Origin: Paralichthys olivaceus | Taxonomy: Eukaryota > Chordata > Actinopteri > Pleuronectiformes > Paralichthyidae | Length of the DNA: 64,000 nucleotides | NCBI RefSeq assembly: GCF_024713975.1 | Contig: NC_091111.1 | Coordinates: forward strand, 8,866,501-8,930,500 | Reading direction: 5' to 3' | Part shown: in pieces, positions 35,885 through 47,405 of the stretch | Position numbering within the stretch: the stretch's first letter is position 1 | Layout: each line of letters starts with the position of its first letter | Program-made: the position numbers and the translations under genes | The notes under the pieces: generated by a model | Database searches by the model: none | The model's input: the letters and a program-made list of their open reading frames with translations, nothing else | Told to the model about the DNA's origin: nothing

Positions 35885-38800
35885 TCACCTGGAAGAGGAA
35901 GCACTTTCAGTGTTTTCATAAAATTCATTGTGCTGCTCTCCTCCCTCCTGGTAGTCGGTGTTGTACGGGAAGTAGTACAGGTCGTGTTTGACGGCCATGA
36001 GCAGGCCGGGGAGTCCCCTGCAGCCGCCCAACTGGGAGGAGAAGACGACGCTTGGGATCAGGTCGTTTGCGACTGGGTGAGGTGACGGGATGGTCCGCAG
36101 CAGGTGGCCGTCCTTTAGGCTCCATAACCTCGTATAGCAATCCTGACCGACTGTGGAGTGAACAGTTTTGAGAAGCAAACTTAATACTAGGTTGCTAGTG
36201 CTAGTCTAAATTAAGTTTTGTGGGAACTTTCTTTACCCCCCCAGAAGTCCCTGCTCCATGGGTTATTACATTAAGAAAGTACAGGAACTTATAGGGTGGG
36301 GCTTGCAGCGCTGAAGATGAGTGATTGGTCGAGTACCACTGCTCATTATTCAGCTGGTCAATCTCTGCTATAGTGTGTAAAATCTCTTTCATTACATTGA
36401 GTCTCACATTTCCGAGTTTTAATTAAACTTTGTGACTAGTACTCGTCTCTTTTCCGATCAACAGCAGCACGATTTTACTACTCCATGTTTACTATCGTTT
36501 TAGTGTTGCTTGATTTATTCAGCTTATTTATACCACCACCTAGTGGACTGGAGTTGAGCAGTGTTGGTACATCAGCAGTCATTTGTCTAATCTCCTCTGG
36601 TCTTTAGACCGCAGTGGAAATGCAGGAGAACGGCAGTCTGCAGGAACCATTTTAGTTCCTTAAAAAAAGTTTCTGAGACGTAAGGTTCCAGGTGGTTTTG
36701 ATCAAAAAGCAGCTTTGATCTCAGTCATGATCATATTGGTAGAAGATGTGTTGGTTGTCCCTTACCTGCCAACAAAAGCCCCTCAGGTTCATTGACTTGA
36801 ATAGGAAGGTAGGCATGCTCATTATAGTGCCCTTTGTACTCCTGCACTGGTTTTGTCACTCGCACATCCCACAGCTTGATCTGCACGTAAATGAGGAAAA
36901 CACAGAGTTAAAGCAAGAAAAGCTTCCATTCGGATTTCCATGTTTATATCTCATTTTGAAGGGTCTTGTTCTTAAGTTTGGATTTTTGAAAATTCAGACC
37001 TAATTTCTCACTCTGGTTTGTTTTTGGTTAAAGGCTGAACAGAAATGATAAAGCAGCTCATTTATAGCTCACTTACAGTTTTTTTTTATTCACCCTAATG
37101 GTTCCTTTCCCTCATTCTTTTACCACTTTGTCAGTTCCCAATGTTCTGTTTGATTACAGCTCTAAACACAGAATAAACAGTGATGAGTATAATTACGACC
37201 ATTAAGTTGTTAAATCTTTTTAACTTGTGCAGCAGGTGCCAAACCTCTCCTCTTTGCACATTATCCTCATCTCAAGACTACATCATTTTAGCCTATTATT
37301 CTAATTATAAAATATAATTCACATATAGTAATTTGCTTGTAATGTTTATACAACACTTTTCCACCCTGACCTGGCCCAGCATGTCTGCAGCCAACAGGTA
37401 GTTCTCATCCTGCAGGACGCGGACGGATGTGATAGCCGATTCTTGGTGGAAGCGGCTGGCCTTCCAGCTTTGATCCCTGCGGCCGCGTTGCCGCAGGTCG
37501 ATGCTGAAGATCTCCCCCGATCTACAACCATTAAACAGCACGGGGACCTAAGGAAAAAGGGAGGTCTTTTAGATTTCTTGGGTTTATTCTTAGTTGTGTC
37601 AAAAATAAATCTACAAGAAAACATTTTCCAGACAGTCCAACATGTCTCTCGTTCACTTTGATGTAACAAATTACTCACCCTGAGGGCAAACTGCTGAGCC
37701 AAGACATCACTGCCTACGCTGAACGTCTGTGTTCGGCCCGTCTCCGCATCTTTCACAATAACCCTACGAGACAGGCCTGCCAACACATGCAAGAACACAA
37801 TTTAAGATTCAGAACTTTGCGTGTGTGTGTGACGAACTACTGATATATCCGATTTGTTTTGTTTCTTTGCAAACAGAGTTATATGATTTAAGAGATAAAC
37901 ATAGTGTAATATTCAATAACTTAAGCACACATCCTCCACGAATTCAACCCATTGTGGCCGCCTGTAATTATTGTATCTGATTATGAGTAGAAAGGTCGAT
38001 GGCAATGTAACTGACCAGTGCTGAAGGTCTTGTCAAACTGTGGGTTGAGACACCAAGCACAAGACCAGGCTGAGGATATCTTAAAGCTACACAGCATCCC
38101 GGGCTGGTCTGAGAAGAGAGGGGGAAGAATTAAAGGAGGAGAAATGTTACTGTGGGGTAAACCCAACAATACAAACATGAAATATGTCCTTTCACCTTCT
38201 GTCTGCAGACTTATGCAGACATTACTGATACAGTTGATTGGGAAACCAGTAAGGATATACAGGCGAAAAGGGACCATTATTATCCTAGTAAAACTATCAT
38301 TTCCAAACTAATTCTTTGTGAAAAGTAGTCATTTGAAACGTTTACATACAGTGACACACTAGAAAAAATGTGTTTCATCTAACCTGGGTTGGAGTTGCTA
38401 AAGAGGGAAGCAGGAAGCAAACTGACGCAGCCAGGGGTGTCTGCCACTCCGACCAAACACAGCCTGATAGTCAGGTTAGTCAAGGAATACATAAGAGGAC
38501 CAAAATGCAAAAAATGTGTAAGTGACACCATGGAATCTATTTCAACAAAGGTGTATGACGTAGATGAGACTTTATATCATATTAAATACAGATCCTCACT
38601 TTTGTAATCAAAGCAGCACTTAAGTTTAAAGACATGTGAACTGCCTAAAAGCTCTGAAGCTGAACAAGGATACAATACATGGGAGTCTGGGTAGTTCACT
38701 GAGGCCCAGCAGATGGAATTCACCTGAAACACATTAAGCCAAAGCACAAGTGTCAAAAGTCTTCTGGGATTACAGAAAACACATTTACAACATACTTAAT

Positions 38801-40945
38801 ACTTTTTCTCATGCACATATAGAACACTTTCAGGCAATTTACTAGATTTATCAATGTACTTTTATGGTTTGAAACAAATTCCACAACACCTACATAGGGA
38901 ACACCATGTCCCACCTTGCGGTTGGTAAAATAGAGGTTATCACACATCTCCACCGACAGAGAGCCCCTGCTACTGCTGCTGAAGTTCATGATGCCGTACT
39001 TGCAGCCTCCGTGAGAGACATCGTTGACTGTAAACACACGTTCACACGCTGAGTCCCCCTGAGACAGCCGAGGAACACAAGGGAGGATTGAGCAAAAGCA
39101 TGTCACGGACATCCCCAAGTACATCAGGAAAAGAAATTGTTGCCTACATATGAAGTTATATATTAGCCCTGGGGTGTTCTGTTTGTGTCTGTGTATGTGT
39201 GTTCTTACAACTATAATTCTGAAGTTGTCAGTGTTGGGGTTGCTGTTGTCTGTGCTCTTGATCTCTACTTTGTGGCGTCTCATTCCGCTGACCTTCACCT
39301 CATGGATCAACCTGCAGACACACAGTAACCATGGTAACTACTGCTGTCACTGCCTGCAGACAATCCACAGAACAAGAATAATTGACTCACTCCCTTTCAG
39401 TTATCTGACAAGTCAAGGCTTCTATTTGCCAATAGGCTGAATATAAATCATTTTTGTTGTTGTTGCAACTATTAGTTCCAAAGCATCAAAATAGTTTGAT
39501 TATGATTTATCATGGTTTTGTTTCTATATGACCGTATTGAAACCCACGTCAAAAATGATTAGCGTCATTAATAGTGGCCAGCAAAGCTCGAAAGAAACCA
39601 ATCTCTACACATACAGAACTGATTAGCATTGAACTTAGTCACTGGGGTTGTTTCTGTAATGCATCACAGCTGTGGGTATTGAAATATATGGGATACAAGA
39701 GGAACAGCTCCATACTCTTGTGTGGAACTATACCTGCAGTAGGAGTTCTCAGGTAACAAGCCGAGGTGTCTTTTCTGCAGGAGCAATGACGAGTTCAGTC
39801 CTGCTCTTGGCGCTTTCTACAAAGAAAAGGATATCATTAAACCGAGATTGAACAAACAAGTTTTGAAACATGGCTCATTCCCAGCTCATGGACCACAAAA
39901 AACATGCCACGACCTATCTGTAATCATCATCACAACGAGACCATAAACTACTCCTCTTGAAATAAACCAGAAGACAGGGCGTCCACTTGATTCTACTAAA
40001 ATCAACAAACAGTGACGTCATCTCTGCTGCTTTTCAGCATCTTAATACGTTTCTTCTGAAGCAAGTAAACAAGGGAGTGATCACAGACAATTTGCAGTCT
40101 GGCAGTTTCTCACCAATATGACTTAGCTCAGAGAACATAATCTGTGGGAGAAGGTTACACTCATGGTAAGAGAGAGCCTAGGTTTTAAATATAAGAGGAA
40201 ATATATAGAAAGATGGAGATTATTTCCCCTACAGCAGACTTACTTTTCTGGGCTTTTCATCCTCTGCGAGCATCTTGTTTCTCTGTTTCTCTCTTTCTTT
40301 CTCTTGCAACTGCTCTCTGGTCAGTGGGTTACAGTTGTTATGTCCCGGCAACAGGCGGAAGTAGCGGTTTTTCTCCGAGTCAAAGTAGAAACCAGGCAGC
40401 TCTTCAACAGAACAATAATACACACGTTTTTCCCCAAATCTCATCATTTCCATCACCCAGAAACATTTTCCATTGATATGTCAGTTCAAACACAAAGAGT
40501 GACTTATTTTCTTTGCTTTTGTATTTGTTACTACATAAACTGTACTTACAAACCTCTCCTTGGTCAAACGTAAATGAGATGCACTGACCTGGGGCAGCAC
40601 TGCTGGACTTGGAGGTGGAAGATGAAGGAGATGAGGAGGAAGAAGAAGAAGAAGAAGAAGAAGATGAGGCAGGTTGGTTGTCACACCTCTGCGATGTTCT
40701 ATTTGAAGGCCCTGCATTACTGTGATCATACCTACGAAGTGAAAGGCAGGGAGGTGCAAGGATAAACAATCGCAGCACTGACTAACACGTCTCACATTCT
40801 TTGAATCAATGTCAACATTAAACTTAACATACCAGCCTTCGTCCTGTGTAGATCTTTGCCGGTTGTCTCTGTACCAGCCGCGGCGGTGTCCGGCCCCCTG
40901 TCGCCGATGCGGTCGCTGTCCCTCCCGCCAGGTCCACTTCTTCAT
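35885..40945 (-). CDS. dcaf4: DCAF4, WD40 substrate receptor of CUL4-DDB1 ligase
   Basis: DCAF4 (WDR21) is a WD40 protein that docks on DDB1 to select targets for the CUL4 ubiquitin ligase. Thirteen coding exons on minus: 40833-40945, 40589-40731, 40244-40401, 39734-39816, 39209-39311, 38915-39058, 38674-38723, 38384-38463, 38016-38108, 37679-37776, 37371-37547, 36766-36880 and 35885-36150. They give 540 residues (human 495). The N-terminus is basic ([16 protein letters not shown]), followed by a 13-Ser run at 60-72. Next comes the conserved [11 protein letters not shown] and [12 protein letters not shown] block. The propeller includes [46 protein letters not shown] and [12 protein letters not shown], each parallel to human DCAF4. 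The C-terminus is longer and more acidic/Ser-rich than human. One intron is U12-type. The gene diverges from dpf3. Confidence 0.94.
38464..38673 (-). other. dcaf4: U12-type (minor spliceosome) GT-AG intron in dcaf4
   Basis: The donor on minus reads GTATCCTTG directly at the intron start (38673 downward). A TTCCTTGAC element at 38479-38487 sits about 15 bases before the acceptor ATCAG|G. Both match the consensus for minor-spliceosome introns (RTATCCTT donor; TTCCTTRAY branch point). The join (TT|G, Leu) restores SHVLLCLVGV, which aligns with human SHILLCLMGL. No normal donor nearby keeps this frame. Confidence 0.9.
40635..40672 (-). repeat. dcaf4: Coding TCT/TCC microsatellite (poly-Ser) in dcaf4
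   Basis: GAA/GAG triplets on plus read as TCT and TCC serine codons on minus and encode a run of 13 Ser in exon 2. The run interrupts a disordered N-terminal linker. Human DCAF4 is much shorter here. Confidence 0.85.
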
Positions 40946-41842
40946 CCCCGCTGTTTGGGCCCCGAGATTAGAGGTCCTCACACCGCGTGTGACCGTGCCA
41001 AGCTGTTTGAAGCAGCGTGTTTACCTGTTAGCACACGTTAGCTGGCCCTTAGCATTAGCACTCGAGCTAATGTTAGCCAAGAGCTACACATCAATCTCGA
41101 CCCTTTTTTCTCGACACGTCAGAAGCAGAACATTGAACGTCAGTGTGCAGTGTAAACAGGGTTTCAATATGTCAACAGATGCGACTTGAATTCTGTGTTA
41201 ACTTCTATTTCCTGAGAAACTGACACAAGTTTACAGTTTTAGCTTCTCTACAGCTAATTACTGTACATGAAGTTCCGGCCATGTTGTCCCGCCTCCACGT
41301 GTCATTCATTGGCTAACAGTAGCCTGTGACGTGGCATGGCTTCATTGGCTGTTGTCTTCCAGAGCGCAGGAATAAAATCATGAACATTCATTGAATTTAA
41401 TTGGAATTCTATGAAAGAAAATCAGTTTTCTCTGGATTCTTTTCATTTCATTACAAACACTTGTTCATCTTAAGCCATCTAAATGAATGGCTGTACGATA
41501 AAGTGGTTGATTATTGTCCAAACAGCCGTCGATTCGCACGTTATACAAGAAAAACTACTAAAAGAACTCCATGGTGCGGCTCAGAGTTTGTGATATTGAT
41601 GTTATTTGAATCGACCATAGCTAAATCAAGTTCATTTGATGAGATCATTATAATCTAAAGACGGGGGACATTGGTTTTGACAGATTTCTGTTAAGCCACG
41701 CCCAACGTCTTGATGCTGGTGTTGTATTGGTGGGGAGCACATTGCCCTGGACCGTATTGGCTCTTGTGTTTTTCCTTTTTTTTCCGCAAGGGTCCCAAAC
41801 TATACCGAGATTTGGAATATTACGTTACAGTCCTGCAGGAAA
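40946..41842. promoter_or_regulatory. Divergent dcaf4/dpf3 promoter region
   Basis: There are only 897 bases between start codons. Several inverted CCAAT boxes (ATTGGCT near 41310 and 41345; ATTGG near 41728 and 41755) surround a CACGTG E-box at ~41296 and a TGACGT near 41327. On minus, a donor-like AACAG|GTAAAC near 41021 and an acceptor-like CAAACAG|CGGGG just before the dcaf4 ATG suggest a short leader intron for dcaf4. The region between 41380 and 41680 looks unremarkable. Confidence 0.55.
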
Positions 41843-44800
41843 ATGGCGACTGTCATTCATAATCCTCTAAAATCGTAAGTAATTCTTTGAAAAAATTTCA
41901 TGCAATGGCTGCACAGTTTGATTGCATGCGCGTAAGAGGAGTACAGGGTTAAATTGGCTGCACGCTAGAATCAGAAAATCATCACTCTTGCTATGGACAG
42001 CCTGTGCGTGCGTGTATGCGTGTGTTAGTGTGTGTTATGTGCAAGTACTTGTTTACTGTGCCGTGTAAAAGCATGCAATCGTCTCCAGCCCGCGCGTAAA
42101 CATCTCCATTCACTCTCGTGGACGTGGTTCTACTCAGACTAAAAGTTGCCATCGTGCACGTTTGTGCCGCACGAACGCAAAAGTTTACACGCGGGGCTCT
42201 TTGTCCGCGCGAGACGTGCGAATTTGAATAAAACAATTTCACGCAATTAGCGTCACAATGCGCACGGCGAGAGGACGACGGTGGCGCAGCGCGCGGCTCG
42301 TGCTGTCAGACAGACGCGCACAAAGCATAGAGCAGATTATTATCATGCAGCACTGACCTCCTTTCATAAGTGTATGGAAGACCTGCGTGTTCCAGTGATG
42401 TAAGGGGTCTGCAGCCCCCCTTCAGTCGTTAGTGTAAATGAATGCACACTTTTGGATTTGTAGGAGCATCTACTTCAGAGCTGCATGCATTATATTCTCT
42501 GAAAAAAACGTTAATTTCATGATGTCAAGTGGTTGCACCACATAAATGCATAAGTATGTTGCAGGCTACATATTTTTGAAGTTGATAGCACTTGCTATTT
42601 TTCAGTGACCTTTTTAACATGCAGTCATCAAATATGAAAAGAAATGCCTCATTACATTATAAATTATTCATGCACTGTAAAAGTAATAGGTCAGATTTAT
42701 TAGCTTAACTTTCATCTTAGTTTCTATGACCTAATGCGTGTTTGTCTCTTGACGGAAAGCAGATGCGGAATCTGTTGTGAAGGGCCTATTGCTGTTTTTG
42801 CTAAAGTATCTATTTGTATTTTTGAAATGTGAGGAGTGTCAATGACTTTGACACCATCTATAAATTGTGTTCTAATTCATTATATTATAATATAATCTCT
42901 GGAAATACTGTACAGCTCATTGTTTGCAGCCAAAACAAATCAGACAAAAACATCCTGTTCCATCAAACCAGATTAGGCTGGTGTGGAGACTGTAGGTGTA
43001 TATGTTTGTCTTTGTTTTTGTCTGCAGTTGTGCATGTAGAGCAGATTATAGATTACTGATGGACCCAGTATTCTCCTGGGTCCATCTGTTGACCGAGAGG
43101 TAAAGAAAGACAGTCTAATGCAGGGTCAGAGGGAGAGGTGGAGGGAAGGAGGGACACCCCCCCCCCCCCCCAATCTGCCCTTCATATAGGCTGTGGCAGG
43201 ACTTTCCCTTCCATCCCATCCAATATCTGCAAAAAAAAGGGGGAAAACAGTGACTTCACCCACTGAAACAGACAAACACACATAAGTGCTTGTCCTAATC
43301 ATAAGGGGAAACTGCACGTGAAGTGATCGTGTGGGAGTGTACGAGGTAATATCAAGTAACATGCAGTGGGAAATGATGTTGCTGTACTTTCCAGACCGAG
43401 CAGTTGTGTGAGTTCACTGTCTGGTTGAAACAATGGGGCGTACTTGTCATCAGTCCCCAGGATGTGGCCGGTAAATCATGTGCACTCAATAAGGAGATGG
43501 TAGTGATCTGGCCCTCCTCTCCTGCCGTGCAGTGCTCAGCGCCGAAAGATGAATTGCAACCATCAGCAGCTGGCAGTAAACACGTCTGGTTCCTCGACTC
43601 ATTCAGTCAGATTTAAACTCGCCATATTTACTTGATTAATTTAAACTCTTTTTTTTACAAAGACATCTTTGTGGTAAGAGGCCGTGTGTGATGGGACTTA
43701 ATGAAGGGCTGACATGAGAAGTATTCAAATGAGCTGCGTAATTCATATGCAGGGATGTATTTATGTGCATATTATTATGTCTTTTAGGCTATTTTTCTCC
43801 TCATTAACTTTGGATTCACAGTGAACCAAAGACCTCAGGTGGAAAATGGTTCGACCATGTTTGTTAAAGGATTGAAAACATAGGGTTACACGGACAAGGG
43901 AGGAGGGTCAGTGTGTTTTTATTGTGTATATTTGTTACATGCATGGCCGCTTGTGCAAAGGCGCGCCCCTCCCCCAGTGTGCGTGAGAGGGCGCGTGAGT
44001 GAGTGATGGAGGTTGGGGTGTGTGGGGCGTATATGTGTGTGTGGGGGTCTGCCTGGCTGAATTTACTGCATACATTTATACTACACCCTCAGCACAGGGG
44101 CCGAACCCTGGCCTTTGTCTATCCGAGGGAATGGGAATGTTGGGGAATGATTTCCAGGCACAGGGAATTAAATGTCCAGGAACATTGTTTTCTTTTTTTT
44201 TTATAGGAGGCTCCATGCAGCCACACGTCTCTCCCTGTGTTTTTTATGTAAATGTTAGATGTGAGGTGTGACTGCCTGTTGTTCAACTATAAATAAGTAA
44301 TCTTCTGCGTTGGAGACACATATTCCCTCCAGTTACTCCATGCTAAGTTGAATGGTGAGTTATCGTTCAGCCCACAGCTCCCACCCCTCCCCTCACCCCC
44401 TACAGTAACACAACAGCAGCATCTGAATCAGGGTTTCCCCTCTGCACCACCCTTTCCTCTTCAGCTGCTCATTCTACCCCCCCCCACTTTGACTGCGCCC
44501 TGCACCTTTCCCTTTTATTCGCTTTGTGTGTCTGTTTGCACACGGACAAGCGCTCGTGCACAGGCCTACACACATCCGTGAGTTGGAGAGAAAATGAGTG
44601 TGACAGGGTTTGAAAGAGAACACGTGTGCCCCGGGATACATCGGACCCCTCCTCCCCGGCCTCCTTTGCTCCTCCTCTTCCCCCCGTGTCTCCCTCTTCT
44701 CTGCTTCACCCACTGCTTTGCCTACTAAATGTCACAAAGACGCCTATCAGTGCCCATATGCCGTTGCCCAACCCTGTACTTCCTTTGGGGCCTCTTACTT

Positions 44801-47086
44801 ATTCCTGCTCCAAACTGACTGACTAGACTTTATCTGCTCTCAGTATTTTGTGCCCATGCATTTTGTGATAATACCACACCATTCCCTGACACAGCTGTGT
44901 TTTTAAAAATGTCCTGACAGGAAAAGATTCTGTGAAAAGTAATATGTGTCAGTTGCAGTAAAATCCAACATTACCAGAGGCTGATGTTACTATTTTCACT
45001 TTATGTGCGGGAACATAAAAGTAAAAATGTTTCATGTTGTATGAAAATGTGAAGAGATTATGTTTCAAATTGTATTATTCTGTTAAACTTTCGTCTCCTG
45101 AATTTATTTTACAGCCTCTTAAGGGATTATGTTTTTTTCCGTAGATGCTATAACCACAGCCACAGCCCGACTGAGATGTTGTTTCAAAGCACAGAGCTCA
45201 TTAAAATGATTGACAAAGGTGTGATATGGTAAACTGTGGCGAGGTTTGCATGACTGACAAAACACCTCCTGCCTCGGGGCAAAACGGTGATTTGTTTTTT
45301 CTTCTTTTTTTCTAAATAAAACTGAAAATGAAGCAGGGTTGCTCATTATTTTCTCAATTAACTGTCATACAGTAGTAATTTGCGCCCATTAGAATGTTAT
45401 AGAGCTCAATGTGACATATTCAATATATGTCACATCTGTCTATCAATCATATATGAAAAAGAAAAGCATTAGATCTACTGAAAAGTAACTAGAAGGATTT
45501 TTCCATTTTAATTTTCTGTCAACTGACAAATCAAATCTGAAGCTCTCCCTTCATACCTTTACCTTAATTTGGGAATCCATTCTTATCTAAGGCTACTGAT
45601 AGGTCGGTTTCTCTCGGACTCCTCTCATGGAACGTCCCCCCCCGATCCAAATCAGTCAGGCTTCAAGAGGCCCCTCCACTGAAACGTCTCTGTTACCTGG
45701 ACAGAAGCTCTAAAAGAAGCCAGAGCTGCAGCTTACGTGTCAGCTCTTATCTCACTGGACCAGAATCAGATCAGGATTATTTGACACAGTGTACCACCAC
45801 ATCCTGCTATTGGTTCTTACCGGTATGGGCCCATTCTTGTTTTGAATCCTATCTCAATGTCCAGTTATCCACCAGCATAGCTTCTGGAATCACTGCTATG
45901 CAGATGCCACAACAACTATTCCTGTCATTCTCGCCAGATGACCTCACAGGCTTGACTCAAATCCACATGGATGAGGGAACGCCACCTCTAACCAAGCCTC
46001 TCTAAGACTGAACGCTCCGTTATCCAAACCAATCAATTTCTCCTGCATGACTTTAATGTCAAAATCGCCTCTTCATCCCTCAACCAAGGCAATGAGACAG
46101 GCCTCTCATCTCAACTACTGCAATGCCTTTCTGGTGGGCTTACCTTCATAAACCCATACAAATGTAACAGAAAGCGGTGGCACGTCCGGTCTTCAGTCAG
46201 CTAAAAAGGGCACGTCACCCACTCATCAAACTCCACTGGCTACCGAAGGCTTCCAGAATCTAATTCAACACAGATCGATGTCGGGGTCTGCACCCACCTA
46301 CATGAACGCACTCATACAGCATTATTCTCCTTCAGGGCTTCTACGTCCAGCACTGCCATCTTTGCACACAAGGCAATCACAACAACATCTTGAAGAATGA
46401 TCTATACTGAGAGCACCTCTTCACCGAACACCTCAACCAGGACTTCATGGATTACTTTCTTACCTGATCCCTCACACCCTTTCTTATTGAGAGTTAGCAC
46501 CTATTACTTAGTTTAAGCTCTCCTACTGTACTGAAGCTTAGTGTTGTCCCTCAGTTGTGAGTCACTTTGGATTAAAGTGCTGGGTCCTGATGTCCAAATA
46601 GAAAACAGAAGGTTGAACTGAAATGCAGAACGAGTTGTGTTCTCTCCTCTCCTTTTTACCTGGAAACATTGACCTGTTAACCATTAGCATTTGGTGATTA
46701 AATGGCCCATCACTGTTTAGATAAGAGTGACTATACAACCACAAAGCCTTTGTCTTTGCTAGTATGGGAGCAATTGAAACCATCATGGTGGTGCAAACAC
46801 ACAGACACACACACCCACCACACACACACACTGCAACTGCAGATTCCATCAGTATCCAGGAAGCTGTTGACCAAGAGGAATGCGTTCCCTGACATGCAAA
46901 ACTTGACTTACATAAGCAAAATCACTACAATCAACCATACAGTAAACTAATGCACAAATAGGAGCACAGCAAACTGTCTAATGGATGAGTCAGGTTCAGA
47001 GGGGGATGGGGTCAGGGGTTTAGGGTGGGATGTCTAAGGGCTGACATGTAACTCATAGACAGATGGTCATACATGCATACGCATAT

Positions 47087-47137
<51 letters not shown>

Positions 47138-47354
47138 GTCTCTTTACTCTCTGAACCAACACATCACGAAGACAAATATGCAGCAGGCAAACAAGCAGAC
47201 ATGAAAATTTGCTTATATAAGAGTTTATGAAGCCGCCCGAGGATTTTATACAGGCTCTTTGTAGCTGGAAATGGGACAGAAACATACAGGCAGTATGGGA
47301 TGACACAGGAAGGAAAATAGGGAAAGATGGATGAAGACAGAGATGCTTGTAGGT

Positions 47355-47405
<51 letters not shown>

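Noticed and set aside
36190-36720. Possible DNA transposon in a dcaf4 intron (GGGAACTTTC to TTAGTTCC-type ends)
   Set aside because: Motifs recall a fish repeat, but clear inverted termini or target duplication could not be shown.
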